A stretch of DNA of 8,262 bases, from contig CAJUDO010000053.1 in the NCBI GenBank assembly GCA_910585405.1, positions 1 through 8,262 on the forward strand, in the 5' to 3' direction. Made by a program: the position numbers and the translations under genes. This document shows positions 1 to 4,739 of the stretch, one piece after another (within the stretch, counting starts at the first letter, position 1; each line of letters opens with the position of its first letter). The stretch is from an uncultured Peptococcaceae bacterium (GTDB taxonomy: Bacteria > Bacillota > Peptococcia > Peptococcales > Peptococcaceae). The notes beneath the pieces are model-generated. The model ran no database searches. It had not been told where the DNA came from and saw only the letters and a program-made list of their open reading frames with translations.

Positions 1-105
1 AAAAAGTATAATTTTTAAGACAATTCAAAAATATTCCGACAAATTATTTAATTCGCATAATTTTACATTCTGTTAATCACAGATATTATATATCGTCTTT
101 ATTTT

Positions 106-134
106 AGTATAATGTTCATTTATATAAATTGCAA
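106..134 (-). promoter_or_regulatory. Sigma-A-type promoter reading off the left edge
   Basis: On the minus strand a -35 box TTGCAA (129-134) is followed, after 17 bases, by a -10 box TATACT (106-111). Both are close to the vegetative sigma consensus and the spacing is ideal. Transcription would start near position 99 and run left. No gene begins before the window ends, so about 100 bases of AT-rich leader are visible. By analogy with Bacillus, where glmU and prs follow spoVG, the gene could be glmU, but that is inference from gene order only. Positions 1-227 hold nothing else I can support. Confidence 0.55.
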
Positions 135-227
135 GACCTCATAGGTTGTAGCTTTTCTATTTTCCTTTGCAACTTCTTTATGCTTGTGCAAAAATGCTGC
201 AACATATCTTTGTTTGTGCTTTGACCT

Positions 228-287
228 AAACAAAACGGCGTCCCTGTCTGCACATTTGCCTATTGCACATCGGACGCCGTTTTGTTT
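228..287 (-). terminator. Terminator after spoVG, probably bidirectional
   Basis: A perfect 16-bp inverted repeat pairs 228-243 with 272-287 around a 28-base loop. The GC-rich core (ACGGCGTCC / GGACGCCGT) is flanked by A/T-rich ends, so either strand gives a stem that ends in a TTTTGTTT tract. It begins 4 bases beyond the spoVG stop codon. It should therefore end the spoVG message and insulate the promoter at 106-134. The loop contains TGCACAT twice (249-255 and 264-270), and TGCA can form a small inner stem. Confidence 0.85.
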
Positions 288-291
288 CATA

Positions 292-576
292 TTATTCCTT
301 TTCTCTGTTTTCTTCGGCAGCCGCCAGAACCGCCTCATACTCCTTCAACACTGCGCTTTGAATCATTTCCCGTGTCGCACTAGAAATGGGATGGGCAATA
401 TCTTTATACTCACCGTCCGGCATTCTCTTACTGGGCATTGCTACAAATAGCCCCTTATCACCTTCCACGATTTTGATGTCATGCACCGCAAATGCATCAT
501 CAAAAGTGATGGATACAACAGCTTTCATTCTCCCTTCCGTATTTACCTTTCTGATTCTGATGTCTGTTACAATCAT
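292..576 (-). CDS. spoVG: SpoVG family RNA/DNA-binding regulator
   Basis: A 94-residue protein, the usual SpoVG size, with the hallmark sequences VTDIRIRKVNTEGRMKAVVS (residues 3-22), VHDIKIVEGDKGLFVAMPSK (31-50) and PDGEYKDIAHPIS (53-65). SpoVG is a small cytoplasmic nucleic-acid-binding protein. It was first found through a sporulation defect, but it also regulates envelope, capsule and virulence genes in non-sporulating Firmicutes, so its presence does not prove sporulation here. I place the start at the ATG at 576, not at the GTG nine bases upstream (585). The ribosome binding site AAGGGCGG sits 8-9 bases before the ATG but touches the GTG, and family members start with M-x-V-T-D. It has its own promoter (660-688) and a terminator directly after the stop, so it is probably monocistronic. 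The C-terminal tail after residue 80 is Glu/Ala-rich and poorly conserved, as is normal for this family. Confidence 0.95.
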   Translation of the reverse strand: MIVTDIRIRKVNTEGRMKAVVSITFDDAFAVHDIKIVEGDKGLFVAMPSKRMPDGEYKDIAHPISSATREMIQSAVLKEYEAVLAAAEENREKE

Positions 577-611
577 TCTGTACACCGCCCTTTTGTCTTA
601 ATTCACCAGCT

Positions 612-649
612 GTCATAAATATATCGAATAAATAAAACCAATTTATGAC
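612..649 (-). repeat. Dyad repeat in the spoVG leader
   Basis: A perfect 9-bp inverted repeat, GTCATAAAT (612-620) and ATTTATGAC (641-649), is separated by 20 bases. It lies between the predicted transcription start (about 653) and the spoVG start. In the RNA it would form a stem almost at the 5' end; in DNA it could be an operator dyad just downstream of the promoter. Which of the two, if either, cannot be told from the sequence. Confidence 0.45.
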
Positions 650-659
650 TATAGTTTAT

Positions 660-688
660 ATAATACCGTACCTATGCTTTTTTTACAA
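660..688 (-). promoter_or_regulatory. spoVG promoter
   Basis: On the minus strand, TTGTAA (683-688), a 17-base spacer and TATTAT (660-665) form a plausible sigma-A promoter. The start would be near 653, giving an untranslated leader of about 77 bases. The region is very AT-rich, so chance matches are possible. I see no convincing match to the sigma-H promoter that drives spoVG in Bacillus. Confidence 0.5.
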
Positions 689-757
689 GTAAATATTTGG
701 CAAAATAATATAAAATACAAAAATTTTTTAATAATTATACATTTTTTTAGCTATAAT

Positions 758-798
758 AAAAACGTTGGTCTAAAAGCTTTTCATGCTTTAGACCAACG
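758..798 (-). terminator. Terminator of the ispE-gntR operon
   Basis: On the minus strand, CGTTGGTCTAAA (798-787) pairs with TTTAGACCAACG (774-763). The stem extends by GC/GC across a single-base bulge and is followed by five T residues (762-758). It lies 25 bases past the stop of the GntR-family gene. The T tract exists only in the minus orientation, so it acts on this operon and separates it from spoVG. Confidence 0.88.
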
Positions 799-823
799 CT
801 GCTCAATTTCTTCTATATTCTTC

Positions 824-1543
824 TCAACTGTGTTCCAACTCACCTTTTTCTTTCATACTGGCAATCATTGCGTTTTCTGCATTTTCAATGTGCTCCTGCG
901 CCAGTTTTGAAGCCAATTCACCGTTACGCTCACTTAAAGCCTCTACAATTTGTTTGTGTTCTTCCAGTGCAGTTTTGCTTCTGCCAGGCCGTGCCAAAGA
1001 CGCTGCACGGAAACGTTGCAATTGCTCCTGCAAAATATTCACAAACTGTACCAGCCGTTGGTTGCGCGCAGCCTGATAAATGATATCATGAAAACTGCTG
1101 TCAATATAAATGATATTGTCCAAATCGCTGCCGTCTTTTTTGGCTTCTTCCTCAGATTCCCGCAAAACCTGTTGTTCCAATGCATTTAGTTCTTCATCTG
1201 TAATGCGTTCTGCAGCCAATGTAACCGCCAACATTTCTAAAGCGGAACGAACTTCATATACTTCATGAATATCTTTCATAGAAACCCCTGCTACATAGGC
1301 ACCCTTCCGCGGCACCATTACCACGAGCCCTTCCAATTCTAATTTGCGGATTGCTTCTCTCACCGGTGTACGACTCACACCCATTTCATCTGCCAATTGA
1401 ATTTCCATTAAACGTTCACCCGGTTTTAACACCTGGGTAATGATAGCATCCCGCAAATTTTCAAACACCACATCCCGCAGTGGTTTATAGCCATCCAACT
1501 TAATAGGTACTAATTTTCGTCCCGTTTGATTATTTGTCGCCAT
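824..1543 (-). CDS. GntR family transcriptional regulator, FadR/FCD subfamily
   Basis: A 239-residue DNA-binding regulator of usual family length. The N-terminal winged helix-turn-helix covers about residues 22-85, with the characteristic LADEMGVSRTPVREAIRKLE (50-69) and a wing near PRKGAYVAGV (78-87). The C-terminal FCD domain (about 92-228) is all-helical. D148, H152, H196 and H218 sit where this family binds a metal ion and a small carboxylate-like ligand. The ligand cannot be predicted from sequence. The ATG at 1543 is preceded by GGAGAGGGTG at about 7 bases. The gene starts inside the end of ispE (14-base overlap), so the two are co-transcribed and probably translationally coupled. In Bacillus this position after ispE is held by purR, an unrelated regulator. 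A terminator follows. Targets are unknown; autoregulation or control of neighbouring metabolism is possible but not shown. Confidence 0.9.
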   Translation of the reverse strand: MATNNQTGRKLVPIKLDGYKPLRDVVFENLRDAIITQVLKPGERLMEIQLADEMGVSRTPVREAIRKLELEGLVVMVPRKGAYVAGVSMKDIHEVYEVRSALEMLAVTLAAERITDEELNALEQQVLRESEEEAKKDGSDLDNIIYIDSSFHDIIYQAARNQRLVQFVNILQEQLQRFRAASLARPGRSKTALEEHKQIVEALSERNGELASKLAQEHIENAENAMIASMKEKGELEHS

Positions 1544-2423
1544 AGAGCTTCACCCTCTCCTTTAATATCGTTTCATCCACCGTTCGAGAAAAAATTGCAT
1601 CAGGATATATTGTTTTAATTTTTTTATAATACGCCCTGGCTTCCTGTTCCTCTGCAAAAGCAGCAAATACGGTAGGCCCACTGCCCGACATCAACACATG
1701 TTTGCAACCATAATCCCCCATCATTTGCTTTAGTTTTTTCACCTGAGGCTGCAGCTGAAAAGTACTGTACTCCAAAAGATTCCCCATTGCATCCAGTACC
1801 TGCTCTTTGCTGCCATTATCCAACCCTTCTATGCACTGCTGCACCTGAGGATGACGCGGTACCTTGTTCAACTGCAAATTCTGATACACCTTAGGAGTGG
1901 AAACTCCAAAGGATGGTTTTACTAATACAACATACAGGGAAGGACATGGCGCCAACGGCGTAATGATTTCTCCGCGGCCGGATGCCAGCGCCGTGGGGCC
2001 GCCCATACAGAAAGGCACATCCGAGCCAAGTTGTGCACCCAACTGTTGTAATTCCTGTAAAGAAAGACCCAAATCGTACATACGATTAATACCCAGCATC
2101 ACCGCAGCGCAGTCTGTACTGCCACCTGCCAATCCTGCAGCTACCGGAATCCGTTTTTGCAGTGTCACCTCCAGAGGCGACACACTAGGAAATTGCTGCT
2201 GCATCAGCGTAACAGCTTTCATCGCCAGATTATTCATATTTGGAGGAATATATTTGCTGTCTGTCACCAGCCAATTGCGCGGCGCTTCTTGCAGCAAAAC
2301 AGTATCGACCAAATCGATGGCCTGCATCACCATCTCCACCTCATGATAACCGTCCGCTCTCTTGCCAATTACATCCAGAACCAGATTAATCTTTGCATAT
2401 GCAATTATTTTTGCTCGCTTCAT
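1530..2423 (-). CDS. ispE: 4-diphosphocytidyl-2-C-methyl-D-erythritol kinase
   Basis: IspE is a cytoplasmic GHMP-family kinase of the MEP isoprenoid pathway. It phosphorylates the 2-hydroxyl of CDP-methylerythritol with ATP, feeding undecaprenyl and quinone side-chain synthesis. The sequence shows the N-terminal substrate motif AYAKINLVLDV (8-18, with the catalytic-type Lys11), the glycine-rich ATP loop PVAAGLAGGSTDCAA (93-107), GSDVPF with the likely catalytic Asp135, and the C-terminal GHMP motif MSGSGPTVFA. At 297 residues it is of normal length and complete. I choose the ATG at 2423. An in-frame ATG at 2465 would add 14 residues that do not belong to the family, and AYAKINL lies close to the N-terminus in homologues. 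The binding site AAGCGAGAT upstream is weak. Transcription comes from the promoter at 2484-2512, and the gene overlaps the downstream regulator by 14 bases. Confidence 0.96.
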   Translation of the reverse strand: MKRAKIIAYAKINLVLDVIGKRADGYHEVEMVMQAIDLVDTVLLQEAPRNWLVTDSKYIPPNMNNLAMKAVTLMQQQFPSVSPLEVTLQKRIPVAAGLAGGSTDCAAVMLGINRMYDLGLSLQELQQLGAQLGSDVPFCMGGPTALASGRGEIITPLAPCPSLYVVLVKPSFGVSTPKVYQNLQLNKVPRHPQVQQCIEGLDNGSKEQVLDAMGNLLEYSTFQLQPQVKKLKQMMGDYGCKHVLMSGSGPTVFAAFAEEQEARAYYKKIKTIYPDAIFSRTVDETILKERVKLYGDK

Positions 2424-2483
2424 CGTTTTTATCTCGCTTTCCACTAAGAAAAAAACATTATACAAAATTCTATCTAATTATGT

Positions 2484-2512
2484 ATTTTATCTGATTTTTC
2501 GGTAGCTGTCAA
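2484..2512 (-). promoter_or_regulatory. Promoter of the ispE-gntR operon
   Basis: On the minus strand a perfect -35 TTGACA (2507-2512), a 17-base spacer and a -10 TAAAAT (2484-2489) form a strong sigma-A promoter. The start would be near 2477, giving a leader of about 53 bases before the ispE ATG at 2423. This start lies downstream of the alternative ATG at 2465 only by a few bases of leader, so that ATG would sit almost at the mRNA 5' end, which further favours 2423. The promoter diverges from the toxin promoter at 2549-2577. Confidence 0.8.
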
Positions 2513-2548
2513 CAAATCTCAAATTGCGGATCATCTGCTGTAAAATTG

Positions 2549-2577
2549 TTGCAGAGCATAAGAATTTATGGTAAAAT
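2549..2577 (+). promoter_or_regulatory. Promoter of the putative type I toxin mRNA
   Basis: On the plus strand, TTGCAG (2549-2554), a 17-base spacer and TAAAAT (2572-2577), with an extended -10 TGG directly before it, form a strong vegetative promoter. The start would be near 2584, leaving a leader of about 70 bases before the toxin ATG at 2655. It is the only convincing plus-strand promoter in the window. Confidence 0.72.
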
Positions 2578-2633
2578 ATGGAATATATGGTAGTCACGCT
2601 GTTTTGTTCGGCGCATGACGGCACGGACGGCTT

Positions 2634-2650
2634 GCCCTGTGAAAGGGGGG
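2634..2650 (+). promoter_or_regulatory. Toxin ribosome binding site with sequestering hairpin
   Basis: The tract GGGGGG (2645-2650) lies four bases before the ATG. Upstream CCCT (2635-2638) can pair with AGGG (2644-2647) around a five-base loop, masking half of the site. The same CCCT is also engaged in the long-range pairing to the 3' end, so the leader appears to have alternative folds that control translation. Seen in sequence; regulation inferred. Confidence 0.45.
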
Positions 2651-2654
2651 TAAT

Positions 2655-2768
2655 ATGGTTACTTTTGAAGCATTGACCAGCATATTTACATTCGATCTGC
2701 TGATTGTAGCAATTATCGCCGCAATCCAGAGCAAGTATAAAGTAATTAAAAAAATTACTCCCGTCTGA
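2655..2768 (+). CDS. Putative holin-like type I toxin, small hydrophobic peptide
   Basis: A 37-residue ORF, the only plausible plus-strand gene here. It begins MVTFEALTSIF, then a hydrophobic stretch FDLLIVAIIAAI (13-24) that fits one membrane helix, then a Lys-rich tail (SKYKVIKKITPV). This plan (M-x-x-x-E-A-L start, one helix, basic end, under 40 residues) matches the putative holin-like toxin family of Firmicutes, relatives in style of TxpA and BsrG. Such peptides insert in the cytoplasmic membrane and depolarise or disrupt it when the antisense RNA is absent. A very strong ribosome binding site, AAAGGGGGG, ends four bases before the ATG and is partly covered by a small hairpin. Support comes from its own promoter, a convergent antisense RNA and the leader/3' end complementarity. 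Family assignment is by pattern recognition, without a search. It could be another small membrane peptide under antisense control. Confidence 0.68.
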   Translation: MVTFEALTSIFTFDLLIVAIIAAIQSKYKVIKKITPV

Positions 2769-2789
2769 CCTGAGAAATCGTGACGGGAG
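2748..2789 (-). terminator. Terminator of the antisense antitoxin RNA
   Basis: On the minus strand CTCCCGTC (2789-2782) pairs with GACGGGAG (2765-2758), a perfect 8-bp stem with a 16-base loop. It is followed after TAA by seven T residues (2754-2748). There is no T tract in the plus orientation, so this is a minus-strand rho-independent terminator. It lies over the end of the toxin ORF and its stop codon. No other minus-strand terminator is evident after the acyltransferase gene, so read-through from that operon may also stop here. Confidence 0.8.
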
Positions 2790-2810
2790 CAATCCATTAA
2801 AACGATTATG

Positions 2811-2838
2811 AGGGTGAGCCGTCCGGCTACTCTCTTTA
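2811..2838 (+). terminator. Probable terminator of the toxin mRNA
   Basis: On the plus strand, A2811-GGGTGAGCC-G2821 folds back onto CCGGCTACTCTCT. AGCC/GGCT closes a GTCC loop, extended through one bulge and one mismatch to A2811-T2835, then TTTATAT. It is weaker than the other terminators here because the T run is short. It would give a toxin transcript of about 255 nucleotides. The hairpin competes with the long-range pairing to 2624-2638. Confidence 0.45.
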
Positions 2839-2845
2839 TATGTAT

Positions 2846-2874
2846 ATCCTAACACACAGAAAACTATTCGTCAA
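2846..2874 (-). promoter_or_regulatory. Promoter of the antisense antitoxin RNA
   Basis: On the minus strand, TTGACG (2869-2874), exactly 17 bases, then TAGGAT (2846-2851). The -35 matches the consensus in five of six positions. The start would be about 2839. A strong, apparently unregulated promoter for a short RNA is what type I antitoxins usually have. No minus-strand ORF begins downstream, which makes a protein-coding role unlikely. Confidence 0.72.
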
Positions 2875-2937
2875 GCATTGCCCCAACCGGCGGATAGGAT
2901 TTCTTTATCCCCAGCAAGGTTCAACCGGTCTTTTCGT

Positions 2938-3969
2938 TCAATGAAATATTTTTTTGTCCAAAACTGCCGTAACCTTGTCAAATATCGACGCAAGCAACAT
3001 CGTACAAATAAATGCAAGGGCAAAGCTTAAATACAGATGATTCGCGAATTTTCCATAATGCTCCAATACCATCATCGGCAAACGCTGTAGCATAAACATG
3101 CTAAACACATGATTGCCGAAAAACTGCAGAAAAGGATTGTCCAACTGCACCTTCAAGGACAGCAAGATGACCAGCAGCGCAAAAATAATTGCCAACCCCG
3201 AATAAAACCACACGCCAATCTGATATCTGCTGTAAAAAATCCCATACAAAGATAACGCCAGCAGCAAAACAAAAAAATAACTCGCGTCATTTCTCATCAC
3301 AAGCTTCTCAATTTTGCTCCGATAGAGAGAATACCACATCCCCAAAGGAAAGCATAAAATTGTATTGTACCAATAAGCCGGTTTCCACACTCGCAATATC
3401 AATATATACGCGACGCACAGCAAAGTGACCAGAAGTACACCTGCTTTGCGCTGCTTCCGAAAAATTGCAAAAGATAGAAAAGAAATTAAATAGGCAACAA
3501 TGATGGCAAAAATGTACCAATTATAGTTTCCTATGTTTTCCCAACAGATCAACGACAGCAAGAACTGCCGCAGGGAAATACTCTGCCCCAAGAACAACGC
3601 TATACACAAAAACAGCACAACTGCAATGTCAAAATGAAACAACAGTTTTACTGCCTTTTGCGGCAGATTTCTTATATAACGGTCTCCCTTTCCCTTGATG
3701 GCCTCAAGAATCCCGTAGCCAGAATAAAACAAAAACATCGTCACAATCAGCTGGGTCAGAGCATTATTCTGACAAACTGCAAAAAAATGACTTAAGCTGG
3801 CTGGGTCCAGATAGGACAAAAAATGCGCCAAAAATACTACAATCACAAAAATTCCTTTTATCGCATTAGTTTTCCTTTTCTCGAGATAATCAGAGAAAAA
3901 CTCACCTTCCCTGGCAAAGGACAGCCCATTGATACAAAATAGAGATAAAATCAGAAGAATTGCTGTCAT
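2938..3969 (-). CDS. Acyltransferase-3 family integral membrane protein
   Basis: A 343-residue, very hydrophobic protein with about ten membrane helices. It resembles the acyltransferase-3 (OafA/WecH-like) family, which moves acyl groups, usually acetyl, across or onto surface polysaccharides at the cytoplasmic membrane. Visible signs are the first core helix AIKGIFVIVVFLAHFLSYLD (36-55, with His49), FLFYSGYGILEA (79-90), NWYIFAIIVAY (150-160) and FFGNHVFSMFMLQRLP (283-298). The acyl donor and acceptor cannot be deduced. An in-frame ATG at 3996 would add nine residues but has no ribosome binding site. AAAGGAAGG, about 10 bases before the ATG at 3969, lies inside that extension, so I choose 3969. 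It follows gtrA by 68 bases with no promoter or terminator visible, so the two form one transcription unit. The neighbourhood suggests polysaccharide modification. Confidence 0.85.
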   Translation of the reverse strand: MTAILLILSLFCINGLSFAREGEFFSDYLEKRKTNAIKGIFVIVVFLAHFLSYLDPASLSHFFAVCQNNALTQLIVTMFLFYSGYGILEAIKGKGDRYIRNLPQKAVKLLFHFDIAVVLFLCIALFLGQSISLRQFLLSLICWENIGNYNWYIFAIIVAYLISFLSFAIFRKQRKAGVLLVTLLCVAYILILRVWKPAYWYNTILCFPLGMWYSLYRSKIEKLVMRNDASYFFVLLLALSLYGIFYSRYQIGVWFYSGLAIIFALLVILLSLKVQLDNPFLQFFGNHVFSMFMLQRLPMMVLEHYGKFANHLYLSFALAFICTMLLASIFDKVTAVLDKKIFH

Positions 3970-4037
3970 ATATGGTTTTCCTTCCTTTCTCCGCATGATG
4001 TAAACTTTTCAGTATATTCAGAAACTAAAATTTCCCT

Positions 4038-4439
4038 TTATTTCTCTTTAAAAGCAAAATACCGCTGTCCAATATAGTTAAACGCTGTAAACAAACACAT
4101 CCCCACGAACATGGCCAGATTCTCCTGTATGGTCGCCGGACTGCCTTCCAGCAAATACAATACAGCCGGTTTTGCGATGCCATAGGCCAGCAAATAACAA
4201 ATCAAAATATTCAACACAAACTTTGGCACAGTATTCCGCAGGCTGTCTTTATTCCCGAATGTAAAACTTTTATTCAGAAAGAAACTCAGGATACTGCCAA
4301 AAAAATAATTTGCAGCAGAAGAGAGCCAATAGCTGCATCCAGCCAGATTGTATAACCCAAACATGATAGCTGCACCAAATAGTGTATTCACCACACCAAC
4401 GATTAAAAATTTAATTGTTTTACCATCAATTACCGCCAT
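4038..4439 (-). CDS. GtrA family small membrane protein, putative lipid-linked sugar flippase
   Basis: A 133-residue protein with four predicted helices (about 10-29, 38-55, 72-92, 105-122), the standard GtrA/DPMS layout and length. Signature sequences are KFLIVGVVNTLFG (10-22), ANYFFGSILSFFLNKSFTF (43-61) and the terminal YIGQRYFAFK (122-131). GtrA proteins are thought to help move polyprenyl-phosphate-linked sugars across the cytoplasmic membrane for glycosylation of O-antigen, teichoic acid or other cell-surface polymers. The usual partner, a polyprenyl-phosphate glycosyltransferase of the GtrB type, is not adjacent; the next gene is instead a membrane acyltransferase. A promoter lies at 4513-4542, and AAAGTGAG sits 6 bases before the ATG at 4439. 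It is separated from galU by a terminator, so it is regulated apart from the upstream operon even though the functions appear related. Confidence 0.9.
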   Translation of the reverse strand: MAVIDGKTIKFLIVGVVNTLFGAAIMFGLYNLAGCSYWLSSAANYFFGSILSFFLNKSFTFGNKDSLRNTVPKFVLNILICYLLAYGIAKPAVLYLLEGSPATIQENLAMFVGMCLFTAFNYIGQRYFAFKEK

Positions 4440-4512
4440 ATTTTACTCACTTTCATCGCACACCGTTCATCAAAACACGGAACCTTAGCCAAGCCCATTT
4501 CTGCCTTCACAT

Positions 4513-4542
4513 ACTATAAACGAAAAACAGAAGAAATGTCAA
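4513..4542 (-). promoter_or_regulatory. Promoter of the gtrA-acyltransferase unit
   Basis: On the minus strand, a perfect TTGACA (4537-4542), an 18-base spacer and TATAGT (4513-4518). The start would be near 4506, giving an untranslated leader of about 67 bases before gtrA. I see no obvious operator dyad or riboswitch in this leader. Confidence 0.75.
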
Positions 4543-4665
4543 GATAACAACAGCCCGAAAAGTGGACTAATATACAGTTTCACGCATACGCTCCAATGAA
4601 AGATACACTTTTTAATTATTCCATCAGCAATATGAGAAATTGGCCTCCCAGCACCTTGTCATAAG

Positions 4666-4707
4666 AAAAGCCTCCCGTGATCATCGTTTCATGTTATCAC
4701 AGGAGGC
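4666..4707 (-). terminator. Terminator of the galU operon
   Basis: On the minus strand GCCTCCTGTGAT (4707-4696) pairs over 12 positions with ATCACGGGAGGC (4681-4670), one pair being U-G, with a 14-base loop. It is followed by TTTTCTT. In the plus orientation the same position is a C/A mismatch, so the element is built for minus-strand transcripts. It lies 32 bases after the galU stop. Confidence 0.9.
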
Positions 4708-4739
4708 CTCGTTTGCTTGAACCGTATAGAATCTTGTAT

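Larger units (their letters stand above)
2624..2825 (+). repeat. Long-range inverted repeat: toxin leader against toxin mRNA 3' end
   Basis: Positions 2624-2638 (CGGACGGCTTGCCCT) are complementary to 2811-2825 (AGGGTGAGCCGTCCG): 15 consecutive pairs, 13 Watson-Crick and 2 G-U. The two arms flank the toxin ORF. Pairing in the transcript would close the 5' leader onto the 3' end, and the left arm includes the CCCT just before the ribosome binding site. The right arm is also the 5' half of the putative toxin terminator and lies inside the antisense RNA. Folding of 5' onto 3' to silence the full-length message is known for several type I toxin mRNAs; its use here is inferred. Confidence 0.6.
2748..2839 (-). 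ncRNA. Putative antisense antitoxin RNA of a type I toxin-antitoxin pair
   Basis: Defined by a near-consensus minus-strand promoter (2846-2874) and a rho-independent terminator (2748-2789), giving an RNA of about 92 nucleotides with no plausible ORF. It is convergent with the toxin gene and fully complementary to the last seven codons and the 3' untranslated part of the toxin message, the arrangement known from txpA/RatA and bsrG/SR4 in Bacillus. Two stem-loops are visible: one near its 5' end built on AGCCG/CGGCT (2817-2828) and the terminator hairpin. Expected action is duplex formation with the toxin 3' end, leading to decay or altered folding of the message. It also covers the right arm of the toxin's 5'-3' repeat. 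Existence and ends are inferred from signals only. Confidence 0.65.
4440..4739. other. 300-base intergenic region between galU and gtrA
   Basis: This holds the galU operon terminator at its right end and the gtrA promoter in its left half. The remaining bases (about 4543-4665) show no supported gene. A 22-codon plus-strand ORF at 4596 has no ribosome binding site. The motif GGCCTCC (4642-4648), just past the terminator, repeats one arm of the terminator stem and could pair with GGAGGCC (4702-4708), perhaps a remnant of a duplicated terminator. Confidence 0.6.

Noticed and set aside
120..338. 72-residue minus-strand ORF over the spoVG terminator
   Set aside because: It runs through the spoVG end, its terminator hairpin and the promoter at 106-134, and has no ribosome binding site; it is a chance frame.
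586..757. Possible sigma-H promoter or small gene in the AT-rich region upstream of spoVG
   Set aside because: No sigma-H consensus or ORF with a ribosome binding site was found; the sigma-A-like boxes at 660-688 are enough.
1897..2346. 149-residue plus-strand ORF opposite ispE
   Set aside because: It lies fully antisense to the clearly coding ispE and reads as low-complexity Cys/Ser/Thr-rich protein without family resemblance.
2487..2855. 122-residue minus-strand ORF across the toxin-antitoxin block
   Set aside because: It crosses the antitoxin terminator, the toxin gene and both toxin-side promoters, and has no family resemblance; the RNA signals explain the region better.
2886..2929. Inverted repeat ACCGG/CCGGT after the acyltransferase gene with an inner GGAT/ATCC hairpin
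   Set aside because: The stem is only 5 bp around a long loop and has no T tract on the minus strand, so I do not call it the operon terminator.
4596..4664. 22-codon plus-strand ORF between galU and gtrA
   Set aside because: There is no ribosome binding site or promoter, its composition is ordinary, and it runs up to the galU terminator.
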